Of a DNA stretch of 64,000 nucleotides, positions 17,058-27,290 are shown one piece after another; the first letter of the stretch is position 1, and each line of letters starts with the position of its first letter. A program made the translations under genes and the position numbers. The stretch comes from Svornostia abyssi (GTDB lineage: Bacteria; Actinomycetota; Thermoleophilia; Solirubrobacterales; Solirubrobacteraceae). The DNA is taken from positions 1,612,001-1,676,000 of the forward strand of contig CP088295.1 in the NCBI GenBank assembly GCA_024666565.1, read 5' to 3'. The notes under the pieces are model-generated. The model was not told where the DNA came from. It saw only the letters and a program-made list of their open reading frames with translations, and did no database searches.

Positions 17058-19507
17058 GCCTTCGTGACCTCCGCCAGCGGATCGGTGATCGCCGCGGCGG
17101 GCGCGGCCTCGATGCCCTCTTCGAGGAAGACGCTGCCCTCGGGCGTGCCGGTGCGCAGGTGCGCGATCGCGGGCACGCCGCCGACGAGCACGCGCTCACC
17201 ATGGCCGATGCCCAGGCGCTCGGCGTCCGCGGGGGCGAGTTCGGCGCGCTGCTTGGGCGCCAGGAACTTCAGCGCGGGTGAGGCCTCGACCTCGGGCGCG
17301 GCCCACACAGACCGGAAGGTGCCGACGCGCAGCTTGCCGTTCGGTGACGCCGCGGCGGCGGGCGCATCGAGCGCGATCGGCGCGCCGTCGCCCGCCGGCC
17401 AGGCCGACGCGGCGTCGGTGACGGGCCAGCGCACGCCGGTCCCGCCGATGGCGTCGAGCGTGATGCCCGCGTAGAACGGCACGGCCGCGGTGATCTGGGC
17501 GAACACCATCGGCGCGGTGAGTACCTGCTGGTCGAGCCCCACGCGGCGGCTGAGCTCGGCGAGCACCTGCCACTCCGCGCGCGAATCACCCGGATGGCCG
17601 ATGGCCTGGCGCATGCGCTGCAGGCGGCCGTCGGTGTGCGTGAGCGTGCCCTCCTTCGCGGCGGGCGGCTCGGTGGGGAAGATGACCGTGGCGTAGTCGC
17701 GCAGGCCCTCGGTGAGGAACGCGCCGTGCGCGATGACCGTCGACGCGCGCTCGAGCGCGGCCTCCCACGTCGCGCGGTCCGGCAGGTCGCGCAGCGGGTC
17801 GGTGTGCAGCAGGTAGAGCGCGGGCAGGTCGCCGGCGGCCGCGGCGGCGGCGATGCCGGGCGTGTCGAGCCCCGCGTCGGCGGCGGTCAGGCCCGGGCCG
17901 ATGCCCGGCAGGACGCCGACCTCGCGCAGCCCGCGGCTGTTCGCGCCCGCGGGGACTTCGAGAAGGCCGGCGCCGGGGTGCGGGTTCGGGTTCAGGCGGC
18001 TGCCGACCTTCAGCAGCGCCTGGGCGGCCTGTGCCCCGCGCTCGCCGTGGGTCAGGCGCTCGCCCCAGACGATGACGATGTCCTCGCCCGCGCCGCGCAG
18101 GAGGTCGGCCAGCGCGCGGACCGCGTCTTCCTCGGCACCCGCGGCGGCGGCCAGCGCGGCCACCTCGCCGCCGGCCAGTGCGGCGTCGAGCGCGGCGACG
18201 AACGCCTCGCCCGCACCCGGAGCGAACCGTGCGACCGCGGCCGCATTCGCGTCCAGCGACGAGGGGCGGCTCGTGGCGACGGCGAGCTTCAGCCCGTTGC
18301 GCCGCACGCCCTTGCGCACGCGCAGGTCGAGGATCGGCATGTCGTCGACGAGCTCGGTGTCGAGCACGAGGACGGCGTGGGCGAACTCCACGTCAGGCAC
18401 CGTCGCCTGCGTGGCGGGTGCGCTGAGCGCGGCGTGCAGGCCGACCGGGAGCGTGCCGCTGGCGCGGGAGTCGATGTGCGGCGAGCCGAGCGCGTCGCGG
18501 ACCATCCGCTGGAGCAGGAAGCCCTCTTCGTTCGTCGTCGAGCCGCCGGCGATCGCGCCGACGCCGCCCTTCGCGCGGCCGAGCGCCTTGCTCGCCTCCT
18601 CCAGCGCGCGCTCCCACGTGACCTCACGCAGCACACCGCCGTCGCGCACCATCGGCGACGTGATGCGCTCGTCGACGTGCATGGCCTGGTAGGCGAACCG
18701 GCCGCGGTCGCACAGCCAGCCGTCGTCGACCTCTGCGTGGTCGCGGCCCAGCACGCGCAGGACGCGGTCGTCGCGCACGGTGTACGAGACGTTGCACTGC
18801 CCGGGGCAGAGGTTGCAGACCGAGCCCGACTGCTCGATGTCCCACGGCCGCGCGCGGAAGCGGTAGGGCTGCGACGTGAGCGCGCCGACGGGACAGAGTT
18901 CGATGATGTTGCCGCTGAACGGGGCGACGTACGGGTGGCCGTCGAACGTGGCGACGAACGACTCCGCGCCGCGCTCCTGCAGGACCAGCTGGTAGTCCTC
19001 GCTGACCTCCTGGCTGAAGCGCACGCAGCGGTAGCAGAGGATGCAGCGCTCGCGGTCGATCGCGATGAGCGGGCTGAGCGCCAGCGGCTTCTCGAAGTGG
19101 CGCTTGGGCTCGACCATCCGGGAGCGGCCGCGGCCCCAGCCGTAGGAGATGTCCTGCAGCGGGCACTCGCCGCCCTTGTCGCAGACCGGGCAGTCCAGCG
19201 GGTGGTTGACGAGCAGGAACTCGACGACCGAGTTCTGCGCCTCGCGCACCTTGTCGGTCTGCGTGTGGACGACCATGCCGTCCTTGACCGGCGTGGCGCA
19301 CCCGGCCTGGAGCTTCGGGATGCCCTCAATCTCGACGAGGCACATGCGGCAGGCGCCGACGGGCGCGCCGAGCTTCGGCTCGTAACAGAAGACGGGGATC
19401 TCGACGTCGCCGAGCTTCGCCGCGTCGACGAGCATCGTGCCCTCGGCGGCCTCGACCTCCCGGCCGTCGATCGAGAAGGTGATGGTCTTGCGCTCGGGCC
19501 TGGGCAT
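17054..19507 (-). CDS. nuoG: NADH-quinone oxidoreductase subunit G
   Basis: 817 aa, the large iron-sulfur subunit. N-terminal [2Fe-2S] domain ([20 protein letters not shown]), then the His/Cys cluster [18 protein letters not shown], the [4Fe-4S] motif [11 protein letters not shown] with CPVGALTS, and the fourth cluster motif [10 protein letters not shown] molybdopterin-oxidoreductase-like domain follows and has no visible cofactor ligands, as is normal for NuoG. Directly abuts nuoF (stop at 19508) and overlaps nuoH. Confidence 0.95.
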   Translation of the reverse strand: MPRPERKTITFSIDGREVEAAEGTMLVDAAKLGDVEIPVFCYEPKLGAPVGACRMCLVEIEGIPKLQAGCATPVKDGMVVHTQTDKVREAQNSVVEFLLVNHPLDCPVCDKGGECPLQDISYGWGRGRSRMVEPKRHFEKPLALSPLIAIDRERCILCYRCVRFSQEVSEDYQLVLQERGAESFVATFDGHPYVAPFSGNIIELCPVGALTSQPYRFRARPWDIEQSGSVCNLCPGQCNVSYTVRDDRVLRVLGRDHAEVDDGWLCDRGRFAYQAMHVDERITSPMVRDGGVLREVTWERALEEASKALGRAKGGVGAIAGGSTTNEEGFLLQRMVRDALGSPHIDSRASGTLPVGLHAALSAPATQATVPDVEFAHAVLVLDTELVDDMPILDLRVRKGVRRNGLKLAVATSRPSSLDANAAAVARFAPGAGEAFVAALDAALAGGEVAALAAAAGAEEDAVRALADLLRGAGEDIVIVWGERLTHGERGAQAAQALLKVGSRLNPNPHPGAGLLEVPAGANSRGLREVGVLPGIGPGLTAADAGLDTPGIAAAAAAGDLPALYLLHTDPLRDLPDRATWEAALERASTVIAHGAFLTEGLRDYATVIFPTEPPAAKEGTLTHTDGRLQRMRQAIGHPGDSRAEWQVLAELSRRVGLDQQVLTAPMVFAQITAAVPFYAGITLDAIGGTGVRWPVTDAASAWPAGDGAPIALDAPAAAASPNGKLRVGTFRSVWAAPEVEASPALKFLAPKQRAELAPADAERLGIGHGERVLVGGVPAIAHLRTGTPEGSVFLEEGIEAAPAAAITDPLAEVTKA

Positions 19508-20785
<1,278 letters not shown>

Positions 20786-20789
<4 letters not shown>

Positions 20790-21484
20790 CCGTTGGCCTC
20801 CGGGTCCACAGAGCGGCGCTTGTTCAGCTGCTTGTCCGGCAGGGGGTCCTCACCCTTGCGGATCTGGTCGACGAGCGTCGGCACCTCGTCGAGCGCGATC
20901 GGCCCGACGTACACGCCGTCGATCGACGCCATCGGCGCGATGTCGCACGCGCCCAGGCACTCGAAGCCGCGCGCGTGGATGTCGTCGCCCTCGCGCAGCT
21001 CGCGCTTGACGGCGTCCAGCAGCTCGTCGGCGCCGTTCAGCGAGCAGCTGATGTTCGTGCACACGTACACCCGGCACCGGCCCACGGGCTTGGTGTCGAG
21101 CATGTCGTAGAAGGACGCGACCGCGATGAGGTAGCCCGGGGTCACCCGCATGACGCACGCGACCTGTTCGATCGCCTCGGGCGAGCACCAGCCGTGCAGG
21201 CGCTGCCCGGCCGCCAGGGCGGGAATCGACGCCGACTTCGGGTCCGGGTAGCGCGTCATGAGGTCCTCGATCTCGGCGCGCAGCTCGGCCGGGACCTCGG
21301 TCGTCGCGGGATCGGGGATCGTGGCCGGGTCCTTCGTGAGGTCGACCGGGTCGTCCCAGCCGGGGACGCGCGAGCCGCCGGCGTAGCGCGGGGGCTCCGT
21401 CTTGAAGGCGGCGATGGCCTGTGCGCGCGGCGGGGCGGGAATGATCTCGCCGACGACCTCGGCGACCTTCGTCTCGTCGCTCAT
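20786..21484 (-). CDS. nuoE: NADH-quinone oxidoreductase subunit E
   Basis: 232 aa, thioredoxin-like [2Fe-2S] subunit. Cluster ligands are in VCTNISCSLNG and FECLGACDIAPM. Family length is 160-180 aa; the extra residues are an N-terminal extension of about 60 (PPRAQAIAAFKTEPPRYAGG...) and a short C-terminal tail. The start could lie further in, but the ATGA overlap with the nuoD stop supports 21484. Confidence 0.93.
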
Positions 21485-22734
21485 CGGTCGATCCCCCCGA
21501 GCACCGGGTCCAGCATCGCCAGCGTCGCGATGAGGTCGGCGATGTAGCTGCCGCGCGTCATCGGCGCCGTCGCCTGCAGGTTCACGAACGAGGGGTCACG
21601 CATGTGCACGCGCGCGGGCTTGCTCGACCCGTCGGCGCGGACGAAGCAGCCCAGCTCGCCGCGGGGCGACTCGACCGGGAAGTAGTGCTCGCCCGGCGGC
21701 ACGCGGAAGCCCTCGGTCACGAGCTTGAAGTGGTGGATGAGCGCCTCCATCGAGGTGCCCAGCTCATGGCGCGGCGGCAGCGCGATCTTGCGGTCGTCGG
21801 TGATGTGCGGCCCCTCGGGCAGCCCGTCGAGCGCCTGCTCGATGATGCGCGTGGACTGCTCCATCTCCGCCATGCGGACGGCCATGCGGTCCCAGTTGTC
21901 ACCCTCGGTGCCGACCGGGATCTTGAAGTCGAAGTCGTCGTAGCTGCAGTACGGATCGGCCTTGCGCAGGTCCCACGGGTTGCCCGCGGCGCGCAGCAGC
22001 GGCCCGGTGACGCCGAGGGCCAGCAGGTCCTCCTCGCTCAGCGGGCAGATCCCCTTCAGGCGCTGCAGGGCGATCTCGTTCTTGTAGAGCATGTCGCGGT
22101 ACTGGCCGACGCGCTTGGGCATGATCGCGATGAACTCGCGCAGCTTCTCCTCGTAGCCGAGCGGGATGTCCTCGATGACGCCGCCGACCTGGAAGTAGCG
22201 CGTGTGCATACGCTGGCCGGTCGACTGCTCGAACAGGTCGAGGATGCGCTCGCGCTCGCGGAAGCAGAACCAGAACATCGACATGGCACCGAGGTCGAGC
22301 GCGCTGGTCCCGAGCCACACGAGGTGGCTCATGATCCGGTTGAGCTCCATGTGGATGACGCGGAGGTACTGGGCGCGCTTGGGCACCTCGCACTCCAGGA
22401 GCGACTCCACCGATCCGCAGTACGCGTACGCGTTGAAGAAGTACGCGAGGTAGTCCATCCGCTCGACGACGGGGATGGCCTTCCAGTAGCTCTTCTGCTC
22501 AGCCGTCTTCTCGATGCCGGTGTGGACGTAGCCGATGATCGGCTTGAGATCGAGGACGACCTCGCCCTGGAGCGTCACGAGCAGGCGCAGGACCCCGTGC
22601 GTGGCGGGGTGGTGCGGGCCCATGTTGACGGTGAGCAGCTCGTGCTCGCCGCCGTCCGGCGACTCGATCCGCTCGAGCCGCGACTCCATCGTGATGGATT
22701 CCTCCATCTGGCGGTACTCGTTCGTCGTCGCCAT
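21481..22734 (-). CDS. nuoD: NADH-quinone oxidoreductase subunit D
   Basis: 417 aa, the 49-kDa quinone-site subunit related to [NiFe]-hydrogenase large subunits. Contains VNMGPHHPATHGVLRLLVTL, the quinone-pocket His/Tyr region, then YCGSVESLLECEVPKRAQYL, LNRIMSHLVWLGT and PRGELGCFVRADGSSKPARV. An alternative start lies at MESRLERIE, 15 residues in. Separated from nuoC by 2 nt. Confidence 0.95.
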   Translation of the reverse strand: MATTNEYRQMEESITMESRLERIESPDGGEHELLTVNMGPHHPATHGVLRLLVTLQGEVVLDLKPIIGYVHTGIEKTAEQKSYWKAIPVVERMDYLAYFFNAYAYCGSVESLLECEVPKRAQYLRVIHMELNRIMSHLVWLGTSALDLGAMSMFWFCFRERERILDLFEQSTGQRMHTRYFQVGGVIEDIPLGYEEKLREFIAIMPKRVGQYRDMLYKNEIALQRLKGICPLSEEDLLALGVTGPLLRAAGNPWDLRKADPYCSYDDFDFKIPVGTEGDNWDRMAVRMAEMEQSTRIIEQALDGLPEGPHITDDRKIALPPRHELGTSMEALIHHFKLVTEGFRVPPGEHYFPVESPRGELGCFVRADGSSKPARVHMRDPSFVNLQATAPMTRGSYIADLIATLAMLDPVLGGIDR

Positions 22735-22736
22735 GG

Positions 22737-23279
22737 CTACTTCACCCCCGCGTTCGGGTCGGCGTCGACGCCGATGGTGTAGTCGTCGCCCGTCGCCGCG
22801 TCGGCGGTGAACAGGACCGGCTCGCCGCCGATCGGGAAGTCGCGGCGCTGCGGGAAGCCCTCGTAGTCCTCGGGCATGAGGATGCGGCGCAGGTCGGGGT
22901 GGCCTTCGAAGACCACGCCGAACATGTCGTAGACCTCGCGCTCCTGGTGGTTCGCGGTGGGCCAGTCGGGGGTGACCGACGGGACGGTGGCCGCATCGGT
23001 CGGGACGCGCAGCTTCACCGTGATCCGGTCGACTTCCTTCATGTCGAGCAGCTCGTAGTGCACGCCCAGGCGCGGCTCCTCGGGGTAGTAGTCGACCCCG
23101 TGGACGCTCATGAGCGAGCGATAGCCCTTGCCCCGAAGCTGCTCGAGCACCCAGCCGATCTTGCCCGGCGCGACGACGATCTGGCCCTTGCCGTGAGCGT
23201 GCACCGTGTCGAGGACGGCATCGCCGTCCGCGTCACGCAGCTCCCCTGCAAGCAGCTCCAGACCCGTGGCGTCAGGCAC
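22737..23279 (-). CDS. nuoC: NADH-quinone oxidoreductase subunit C
   Basis: 180 aa, the 30-kDa subunit that packs against NuoD. Signature: [20 protein letters not shown] and [20 protein letters not shown], then [12 protein letters not shown]. Not fused to nuoD. Start ATG 23279 overlaps the nuoB stop by 8 nt. Confidence 0.94.
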   Translation of the reverse strand: MPDATGLELLAGELRDADGDAVLDTVHAHGKGQIVVAPGKIGWVLEQLRGKGYRSLMSVHGVDYYPEEPRLGVHYELLDMKEVDRITVKLRVPTDAATVPSVTPDWPTANHQEREVYDMFGVVFEGHPDLRRILMPEDYEGFPQRRDFPIGGEPVLFTADAATGDDYTIGVDADPNAGVK

Positions 23280-24009
23280 CTTCGCCCTCTTGCCCGGCCG
23301 CGGTCTCTCCGACCGGTGCGAGCGCCACCGGCTCTGCAGCCGACGGGTCAGTCATGGAAGCAGGCAGTTCGTAGCCGGGCATGAGCTCGGCGGTCTTCTC
23401 CGCGTCGTAGCGCGAGCGCCAGCCGAGGTCGGGCTGGTCCTGGACCATCTTGCGCAGCTTGAGGATCGCGTGCGCGAGGGCCTCAGGCCGCGGCGGGCAG
23501 CCCGGCACGTGGATGTCGACCGGCAGGAACTTGTCGGCCGGGACGATGGCGTAGTTGTTGAACACGCCCATCGACGAGCTGCACGCGCCCATCGCGATCG
23601 CCCACTTCGGCTCGAGCATCTGGTCGTACACGCGGCGGACGACCGGGGCCATCTTGATCGACACGCGGCCCGAGAGGATGAGGATGTCGGCCTGGCGCGG
23701 GGACGCGCGGAACGCCTCGAAGCCGAAGCGCGCGATGTCGACGCGCGAGGCGACGATCGACATCATCTCGATCGCGCAGCAGGCCAGGCCGAACGTGGCG
23801 GGGAACAGCGCGTTGGACGCCGCCCACGCGCCGGCCTTGTCGAGCGTGGTCGTGAGCAGTCGCGACTCGACGTACTCCTCGAGCTCCTGGCCCTCCAGGT
23901 CGCCCTTGAGGAAGTCACGGGCGCGGCGCTGCTCGATCTGCAGGTCGCGCTGCGCCGGCTCGGTGCCGAGTGTGCCGAACGTGCCGGGCTTCGAGCGGAC
24001 TACGTCCAC
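23272..24009 (-). CDS. nuoB: NADH-quinone oxidoreductase subunit B
   Basis: 245 aa from GTG 24009. Carries the N2 [4Fe-4S] cluster: [36 protein letters not shown] and [11 protein letters not shown]. Family length is 160-220 aa; the extra residues are an acidic/Ala-rich C-terminal tail ([20 protein letters not shown]). A longer reading of this frame through 24378 exists, but the upstream part is antisense-like and overlaps nuoA. The GTG start overlaps the nuoA end by 10 nt. Confidence 0.93.
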   Translation of the reverse strand: MDVVRSKPGTFGTLGTEPAQRDLQIEQRRARDFLKGDLEGQELEEYVESRLLTTTLDKAGAWAASNALFPATFGLACCAIEMMSIVASRVDIARFGFEAFRASPRQADILILSGRVSIKMAPVVRRVYDQMLEPKWAIAMGACSSSMGVFNNYAIVPADKFLPVDIHVPGCPPRPEALAHAILKLRKMVQDQPDLGWRSRYDAEKTAELMPGYELPASMTDPSAAEPVALAPVGETAAGQEGEGA

Positions 24010-24356
24010 GAGAGCGCTCCTCGCCGCCAGACGTAGACGAACGCCACGGCCAGCAGGGTGATGAACACGCCGATCTCGATGAGCGCGAACGTCCCGAACG
24101 ACGCGAGCTGCAGCGCCACCGGGAACAGGAACACGACCTCGAGGTCGAACAGGATGAAGAGCATGGCGATCAGGTAGAAGCTGATGCCGAACTTGAAGTT
24201 GTGCTTGACCTCGGAGGGCAGTCCGCACTCGTACGGGTCGGCCTTGTGGGGCACGCGGCGCTTCGTCCCGAGCATGCGGTTGGCGAACGCGAAGAGCGTG
24301 CCGATTCCGGCGCCGAGGAGAACGAAGACAAGTGCGGGGAGATACGAGCGAAGCAC
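24000..24356 (-). CDS. nuoA: NADH-quinone oxidoreductase subunit A
   Basis: 118 aa, three TM helices, first gene of the operon. Conserved Cys loop [20 protein letters not shown] between TM1 and TM2, then [13 protein letters not shown]. Start GTG 24356; no Shine-Dalgarno is visible, so it may be leaderless behind TAGAAC, 12 nt upstream on the minus strand. Confidence 0.94.
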   Translation of the reverse strand: MLRSYLPALVFVLLGAGIGTLFAFANRMLGTKRRVPHKADPYECGLPSEVKHNFKFGISFYLIAMLFILFDLEVVFLFPVALQLASFGTFALIEIGVFITLLAVAFVYVWRRGALSWT

Positions 24357-24372
24357 GGGGGGAGCACCGTTC

Positions 24373-24397
24373 TATCACCCTTTGTGACAGCGTGATA
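24373..24397 (-). promoter_or_regulatory. Inverted repeat in the nuo promoter
   Basis: TATCAC and GTGATA form the ends of a 25-bp inverted repeat; an inner TCAC-5-GTGA repeat (24375-24387) overlaps it. It lies 17-41 nt upstream of the nuoA GTG, over the expected -10. A good place for an operator of the whole operon. The half-site TTGTGA recalls Rex, but the full Rex palindrome is absent. Confidence 0.35.
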
Positions 24398-24462
24398 CTT
24401 AGTGGCGCACGGCACGATGATCCCGGCTCGCGCCGACCGGTGTCGCACTACCCTCGCCGGGC

Positions 24463-24906
24463 GTGAGCACTCTCGCCGAGATCATGGCCTGGCTCGTCGC
24501 CGGGTCGAACGCCGTCGCGGCGGTTGTCGGCGCGTGGCAGTGGTGGCGCGTGACCCCCGCGCCGTCGTTCTGGTTCATCGCCCGGGCGGCCCAGGCGCTG
24601 GCGATCGCGCAGGCGCTCGTGGCGGGCGGGCTCGCCCTCGCGGGCTTCGAGCCCGGCAACTGGCTGTACTGGCTCTACGCGCTCCTGCCGGTGCTGGTGG
24701 GGTTCATCGCCGAGGGCGTGCGGATCGCGTCGGCCGAGGAGGTGCTGGAGCAGCGCGGGCTGCCGGACGCCCAGGCCATGGGCGAGCTCGACGAGCGAGG
24801 CCAGCGCTCCGTGGTGATCGCGATCATGCGCCGGGAGCTGGGTGTGGCGGCGATCGCGGCGGGCGTGGTGGCGTTCCTGGCGCTGCGGGCGATCGTGGAG
24901 ATCTGA
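24463..24906 (+). CDS. Hypothetical small membrane protein
   Basis: 147 aa from GTG 24463, with TACCCT 8 nt upstream (leaderless layout). Four hydrophobic segments: MAWLVAGSNAVAAVVGAWQW, AAQALAIAQALVAGGLALAG, LYWLYALLPVLVGFIAEGV and GVAAIAAGVVAFLALRAI. A charged stretch between the last two (EEVLEQRGLPDAQAMGELDE) is probably cytoplasmic. No known family. Divergent from nuoA. Confidence 0.7.
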   Translation: MSTLAEIMAWLVAGSNAVAAVVGAWQWWRVTPAPSFWFIARAAQALAIAQALVAGGLALAGFEPGNWLYWLYALLPVLVGFIAEGVRIASAEEVLEQRGLPDAQAMGELDERGQRSVVIAIMRRELGVAAIAAGVVAFLALRAIVEI

Positions 24907-24959
24907 GCGGGGCGCCCCCCGGGGGCGAGTTCTGGCATCGGGGCGCCTACCGGGGACAT

Positions 24960-25892
24960 ATGCCCCCGCTTCCCGACCCGATCTCCATCGACCAGGCCAT
25001 CGCCGCGATCGCGGCGAGGCAGCGCGGACTCATCACGCGGCCTCAGCTCTATGAACTCGGTCTCAACGCCGACCAGGTGAAGTACCGCGTCCGGCGGGGC
25101 CGCCTGCACCGGCTGTACCGCGACGTGTTCGCCGTCGGCCATCGCGGGCTCGAGGCGGACGCGCTCCGGCTCGCGGCCGTCTTCGCCTGCGGCGATGGCG
25201 CGGTGCTCAGTCACCTCGCTGCGGCTGCGGAGTTCGGCATCCGCCCGCGGCGCGGTGGGCTGATCGACGTCACCGTTCCCACGCGCAACGGCAGGGACGC
25301 TCCCGAGCATGTCCGTCTGCATCGCGTGGCGAACCTTCCGCCCGGCGAGGTGGTCCTCCGGGGCGTGCTCCAGCTGACCTCACCGGCTCGCACCTTCGTC
25401 GATTGCTCGGCCACGCTGCACGACCGGGAGGTCGCACGCATGCTCGACGCCGCCTGGACCCGCCGCCTCATCAACTGGGATGCGATCGAGCGAGCGCTCG
25501 GCGCCCCTCGCCCGGGCGTCGCGCGGCTGCGGCGCGTGATCAACACCCACACGCCGGGGGAGGACACGACGCGCAGCCGCGCAGAGGAACGCCTCCGCCG
25601 CCTGGTGCTGGCGTCGCCGCTGCCTCGCCCGCAACTCAACGTCCCCATGGGTCCCTGGGAGCTTGACCTCCTGTGGCCCGAACACCGGCTGGTGGTCGAG
25701 GTGGACAGCAGCGCGTACCACGACAGCCCTTGGGCAAAAGCCCGCGATGTCCGCAAGGACGGGTGGCTCACAGCGCGCGGCTACCGGGTGCTCCGCATCC
25801 CCTCCCCGCTGATCCGCAGCGACCCCCAACAGGTCCTGGCACTCATCGCCGGGGCGCTCTCCTACGGATCGGGGCGGGAACCGGGGACGTGA
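24960..25892 (+). CDS. AbiEi-antitoxin-like HTH plus DUF559 (Vsr-like) protein
   Basis: 310 aa. The N-terminus (AIAAIAARQRGLITRPQLYE, then GLNADQVKYRVRRGRLHRLY and RDVFAVG) is the winged-helix domain of type IV AbiEi-like antitoxins. The middle (SPARTFVDCSATL) follows the same family. The C-terminal domain (PRPQLNVPMGPWELDLLWPE, HRLVVEVDSS, then RDVRKDGWLTARGYRVLRI) is the DUF559/Vsr-like PD-(D/E)XK fold with Asp and Glu-Val-Asp. No AbiEii-like toxin gene lies next to it. Start ATG 24960 sits in a GGGGACATATGCCCC palindrome. A family often repeated in actinobacterial genomes; function not established. Confidence 0.75.
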   Translation: MPPLPDPISIDQAIAAIAARQRGLITRPQLYELGLNADQVKYRVRRGRLHRLYRDVFAVGHRGLEADALRLAAVFACGDGAVLSHLAAAAEFGIRPRRGGLIDVTVPTRNGRDAPEHVRLHRVANLPPGEVVLRGVLQLTSPARTFVDCSATLHDREVARMLDAAWTRRLINWDAIERALGAPRPGVARLRRVINTHTPGEDTTRSRAEERLRRLVLASPLPRPQLNVPMGPWELDLLWPEHRLVVEVDSSAYHDSPWAKARDVRKDGWLTARGYRVLRIPSPLIRSDPQQVLALIAGALSYGSGREPGT

Positions 25893-25917
25893 GTACCCGC
25901 TTGGCGCCCCGATCCCC

Positions 25918-25941
25918 GGGGCCGGGGCCGGGGCCGGGGCC
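25918..25941. repeat. Four tandem GGGGCC units
   Basis: GGGGCC repeated four times without interruption between the stop codons of two convergent genes (25892 and 25951). It is flanked on the left by GGCGCCCCGATCCCC, which echoes in inverted form the CATCGGGGCGCC found just upstream of the DUF559 gene at 24937-24948. Confidence 0.8.
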
Positions 25942-25950
25942 GATGCGCGG

Positions 25951-26434
25951 CTAGGGCGCCAGCTCCCGGTACGCCCCGTCCGCGAACACCAGCGGCTCGC
26001 GCTCGGCCGCCACGTGCGTGCCCAGCACCGCCCCGATCCCGATCGTGTGGTCGCCGCCGGGCAGCAGCTCGGTGAGCGAGCACGCGATCCACGCCGCGGC
26101 GCCGTCGAGGACGGGCACCCCGTGCTCCTCCACATGCGTGACCGACGCGAACTTCTCCGCCGGCATCGCCTTCGACGCGAAGATCCGGGCCAGCTCGCCC
26201 TGATCGGCGGCCAGGACGTTGACGCCGAAGCGCTCGGACGACCGCACCGCGGGGGAGCGTTCGCGACCCGTTGTCGAAGCACACCAGCAACAGCAGCGGG
26301 TCGAGGGAGAGCGACGTGACGGCGTTCGTCGTCAGGCCCGCCGGCCCGTCCGGGCCGAATGTCGTCACCACGCACACGCCCGTCGGGAACCGGCCGATCG
26401 CGTCGCGGAACGCCCGCGCGTCGGCGCCGCTCAT
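25951..26434 (-). CDS. Flavin reductase (HpaC-like, FMN-binding), one apparent frameshift
   Basis: NAD(P)H:flavin oxidoreductase fold supplying reduced flavin to a monooxygenase. The N-terminal part reads FRDAIGRFPTGVCVVTTFGP, then GLTTNAVTSLSLDPLLLLVC and FDNGSRT. After the G5 run at 26251-26255 (plus strand) the frame changes; deleting one base gives LPAVRSSERFGVNVLAADQG, then FASVTHVEEHGVPVLDGAAA and GDHTIGIGAV. Corrected product 160 aa, the usual size. ATG 26434 overlaps the stop of the upstream cupredoxin gene, so the two are co-transcribed. No oxygenase is nearby. Confidence 0.8.
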
Positions 26435-26823
26435 CGCTCGGTCACCGTCAGCTCGCCCCACATGCCCAGGTCGTCGTGGTTGGCGATCGTGCACGCCAGC
26501 CGGTACGTGCCCGGGGAGAGACGCACCGACCCCGAGACGGTCGAGTTGGGCTGGGCGGTCGGCGTGCCGCCCACGACCCGCTCGGGGGTCGCGGCGTCCT
26601 GGCGGGGAAGCTCCACGCGGAGATTGTGGTTCAGGCGCCCGTCGTTGCGCGCCACGATCCGCAGTTCGCCCGCGCGCGCGGTCACCTTCTGCGGCGTGAT
26701 CGCGTACTCGTCGAGGGTCGCGCGGAGGGTCCCGTCGGATGCGGGCACCGGGTCCTCACCGCACCCGGGCGCGAGGAGCGCGAGGGCGACGAGGACGACG
26801 AAGTGGGCGTGACGACGAGGCAT
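26431..26823 (-). CDS. Cupredoxin-like lipoprotein
   Basis: 130 aa from ATG 26823, preferred because it gives a lipoprotein signal at once (VVLVALALLAPGC). The mature domain (TLDEYAITPQKVTARAGELR, IVARNDGRLNHNLRV, then SPGTYRLACTIANHDDLGMW) has a plastocyanin-like pattern with His in NHNL, Cys in LACTI, His in NHDDLGM and a Met, a plausible type 1 copper site (H, C, H, M). An extended start at 26886 would overlap the cytochrome c gene on the other strand. Shares the 26824-26858 intergenic region with the divergent cytochrome c. Confidence 0.75.
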   Translation of the reverse strand: MPRRHAHFVVLVALALLAPGCGEDPVPASDGTLRATLDEYAITPQKVTARAGELRIVARNDGRLNHNLRVELPRQDAATPERVVGGTPTAQPNSTVSGSVRLSPGTYRLACTIANHDDLGMWGELTVTER

Positions 26824-26841
26824 CGAACCGCAGATCATGCC

Positions 26842-26847
26842 TATAGT
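26842..26847 (+). promoter_or_regulatory. TATAGT -10 hexamer, possibly bidirectional
   Basis: TATAGT lies 11 nt before the ATG of the cytochrome c gene. Read on the other strand the same bases give ACTATA, with TATAGG one base over, pointing at the cupredoxin lipoprotein. A single near-palindromic -10 could therefore serve both divergent genes. Confidence 0.5.
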
Positions 26848-26858
26848 CTGCGCCGCCC

Positions 26859-27254
26859 ATGATGCGCCGTATTGCTCTTCCCGCACTCGTCCTCGCCGCC
26901 GGCGTCACGTTCGCCGCGTGTGGCTCGCAGGGCGTCGACCTCGCCGAGAACGATCCGAACCGCGAAGGCGCCGTCCTCTTCCAGGAGAACTGCGCCGGCT
27001 GCCACACGCTGAGCGAGATCGGCGCGGAGGGTTCCGCCATCTCGATCGGCGACCGCGAGCGCGTCGACGGCCCGAACTTCGACCAGCGCGCGGAGACGAA
27101 GGACCAGATTCTCTACGCCATCCGCAACGGCGGCTTCTCGGGTGCGGTCATGCCCGAGAACATCGTCACGGGCGAAGAGGCCGAGAAGGTCGCCGATTTC
27201 CTTGCCGAGTACGCCGGCAAGGAGAAGCCGCCGCCCGCCGGGCCCAACGGCTGA
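26859..27254 (+). CDS. Class I c-type cytochrome lipoprotein
   Basis: 131 aa. Lipobox VTFAAC with Cys21; heme-binding CAGCH at 45-49; likely distal ligand Met in GAVMPENIV. The C-terminus ends in a Pro-rich tail. A small one-heme electron carrier held at the outer membrane face. Two adjacent ATGs (26859, 26862) are possible. Paired with a divergent cupredoxin lipoprotein, suggesting a shared role in extracytoplasmic electron transfer. Confidence 0.85.
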   Translation: MMRRIALPALVLAAGVTFAACGSQGVDLAENDPNREGAVLFQENCAGCHTLSEIGAEGSAISIGDRERVDGPNFDQRAETKDQILYAIRNGGFSGAVMPENIVTGEEAEKVADFLAEYAGKEKPPPAGPNG

Positions 27255-27290
27255 CGCTGCTGATCCGCCGCACCGCGTAGGGTCCGGCCG

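Noticed and set aside
23272..24378. 368-aa version of NuoB
   Set aside because: The extra N-terminus overlaps nuoA in another frame and is Arg-rich; the GTG at 24009 gives a normal NuoB.
24382..24398. Rex operator upstream of nuoA
   Set aside because: Only one half (TTGTGA) is present; the second half does not form the required palindrome.
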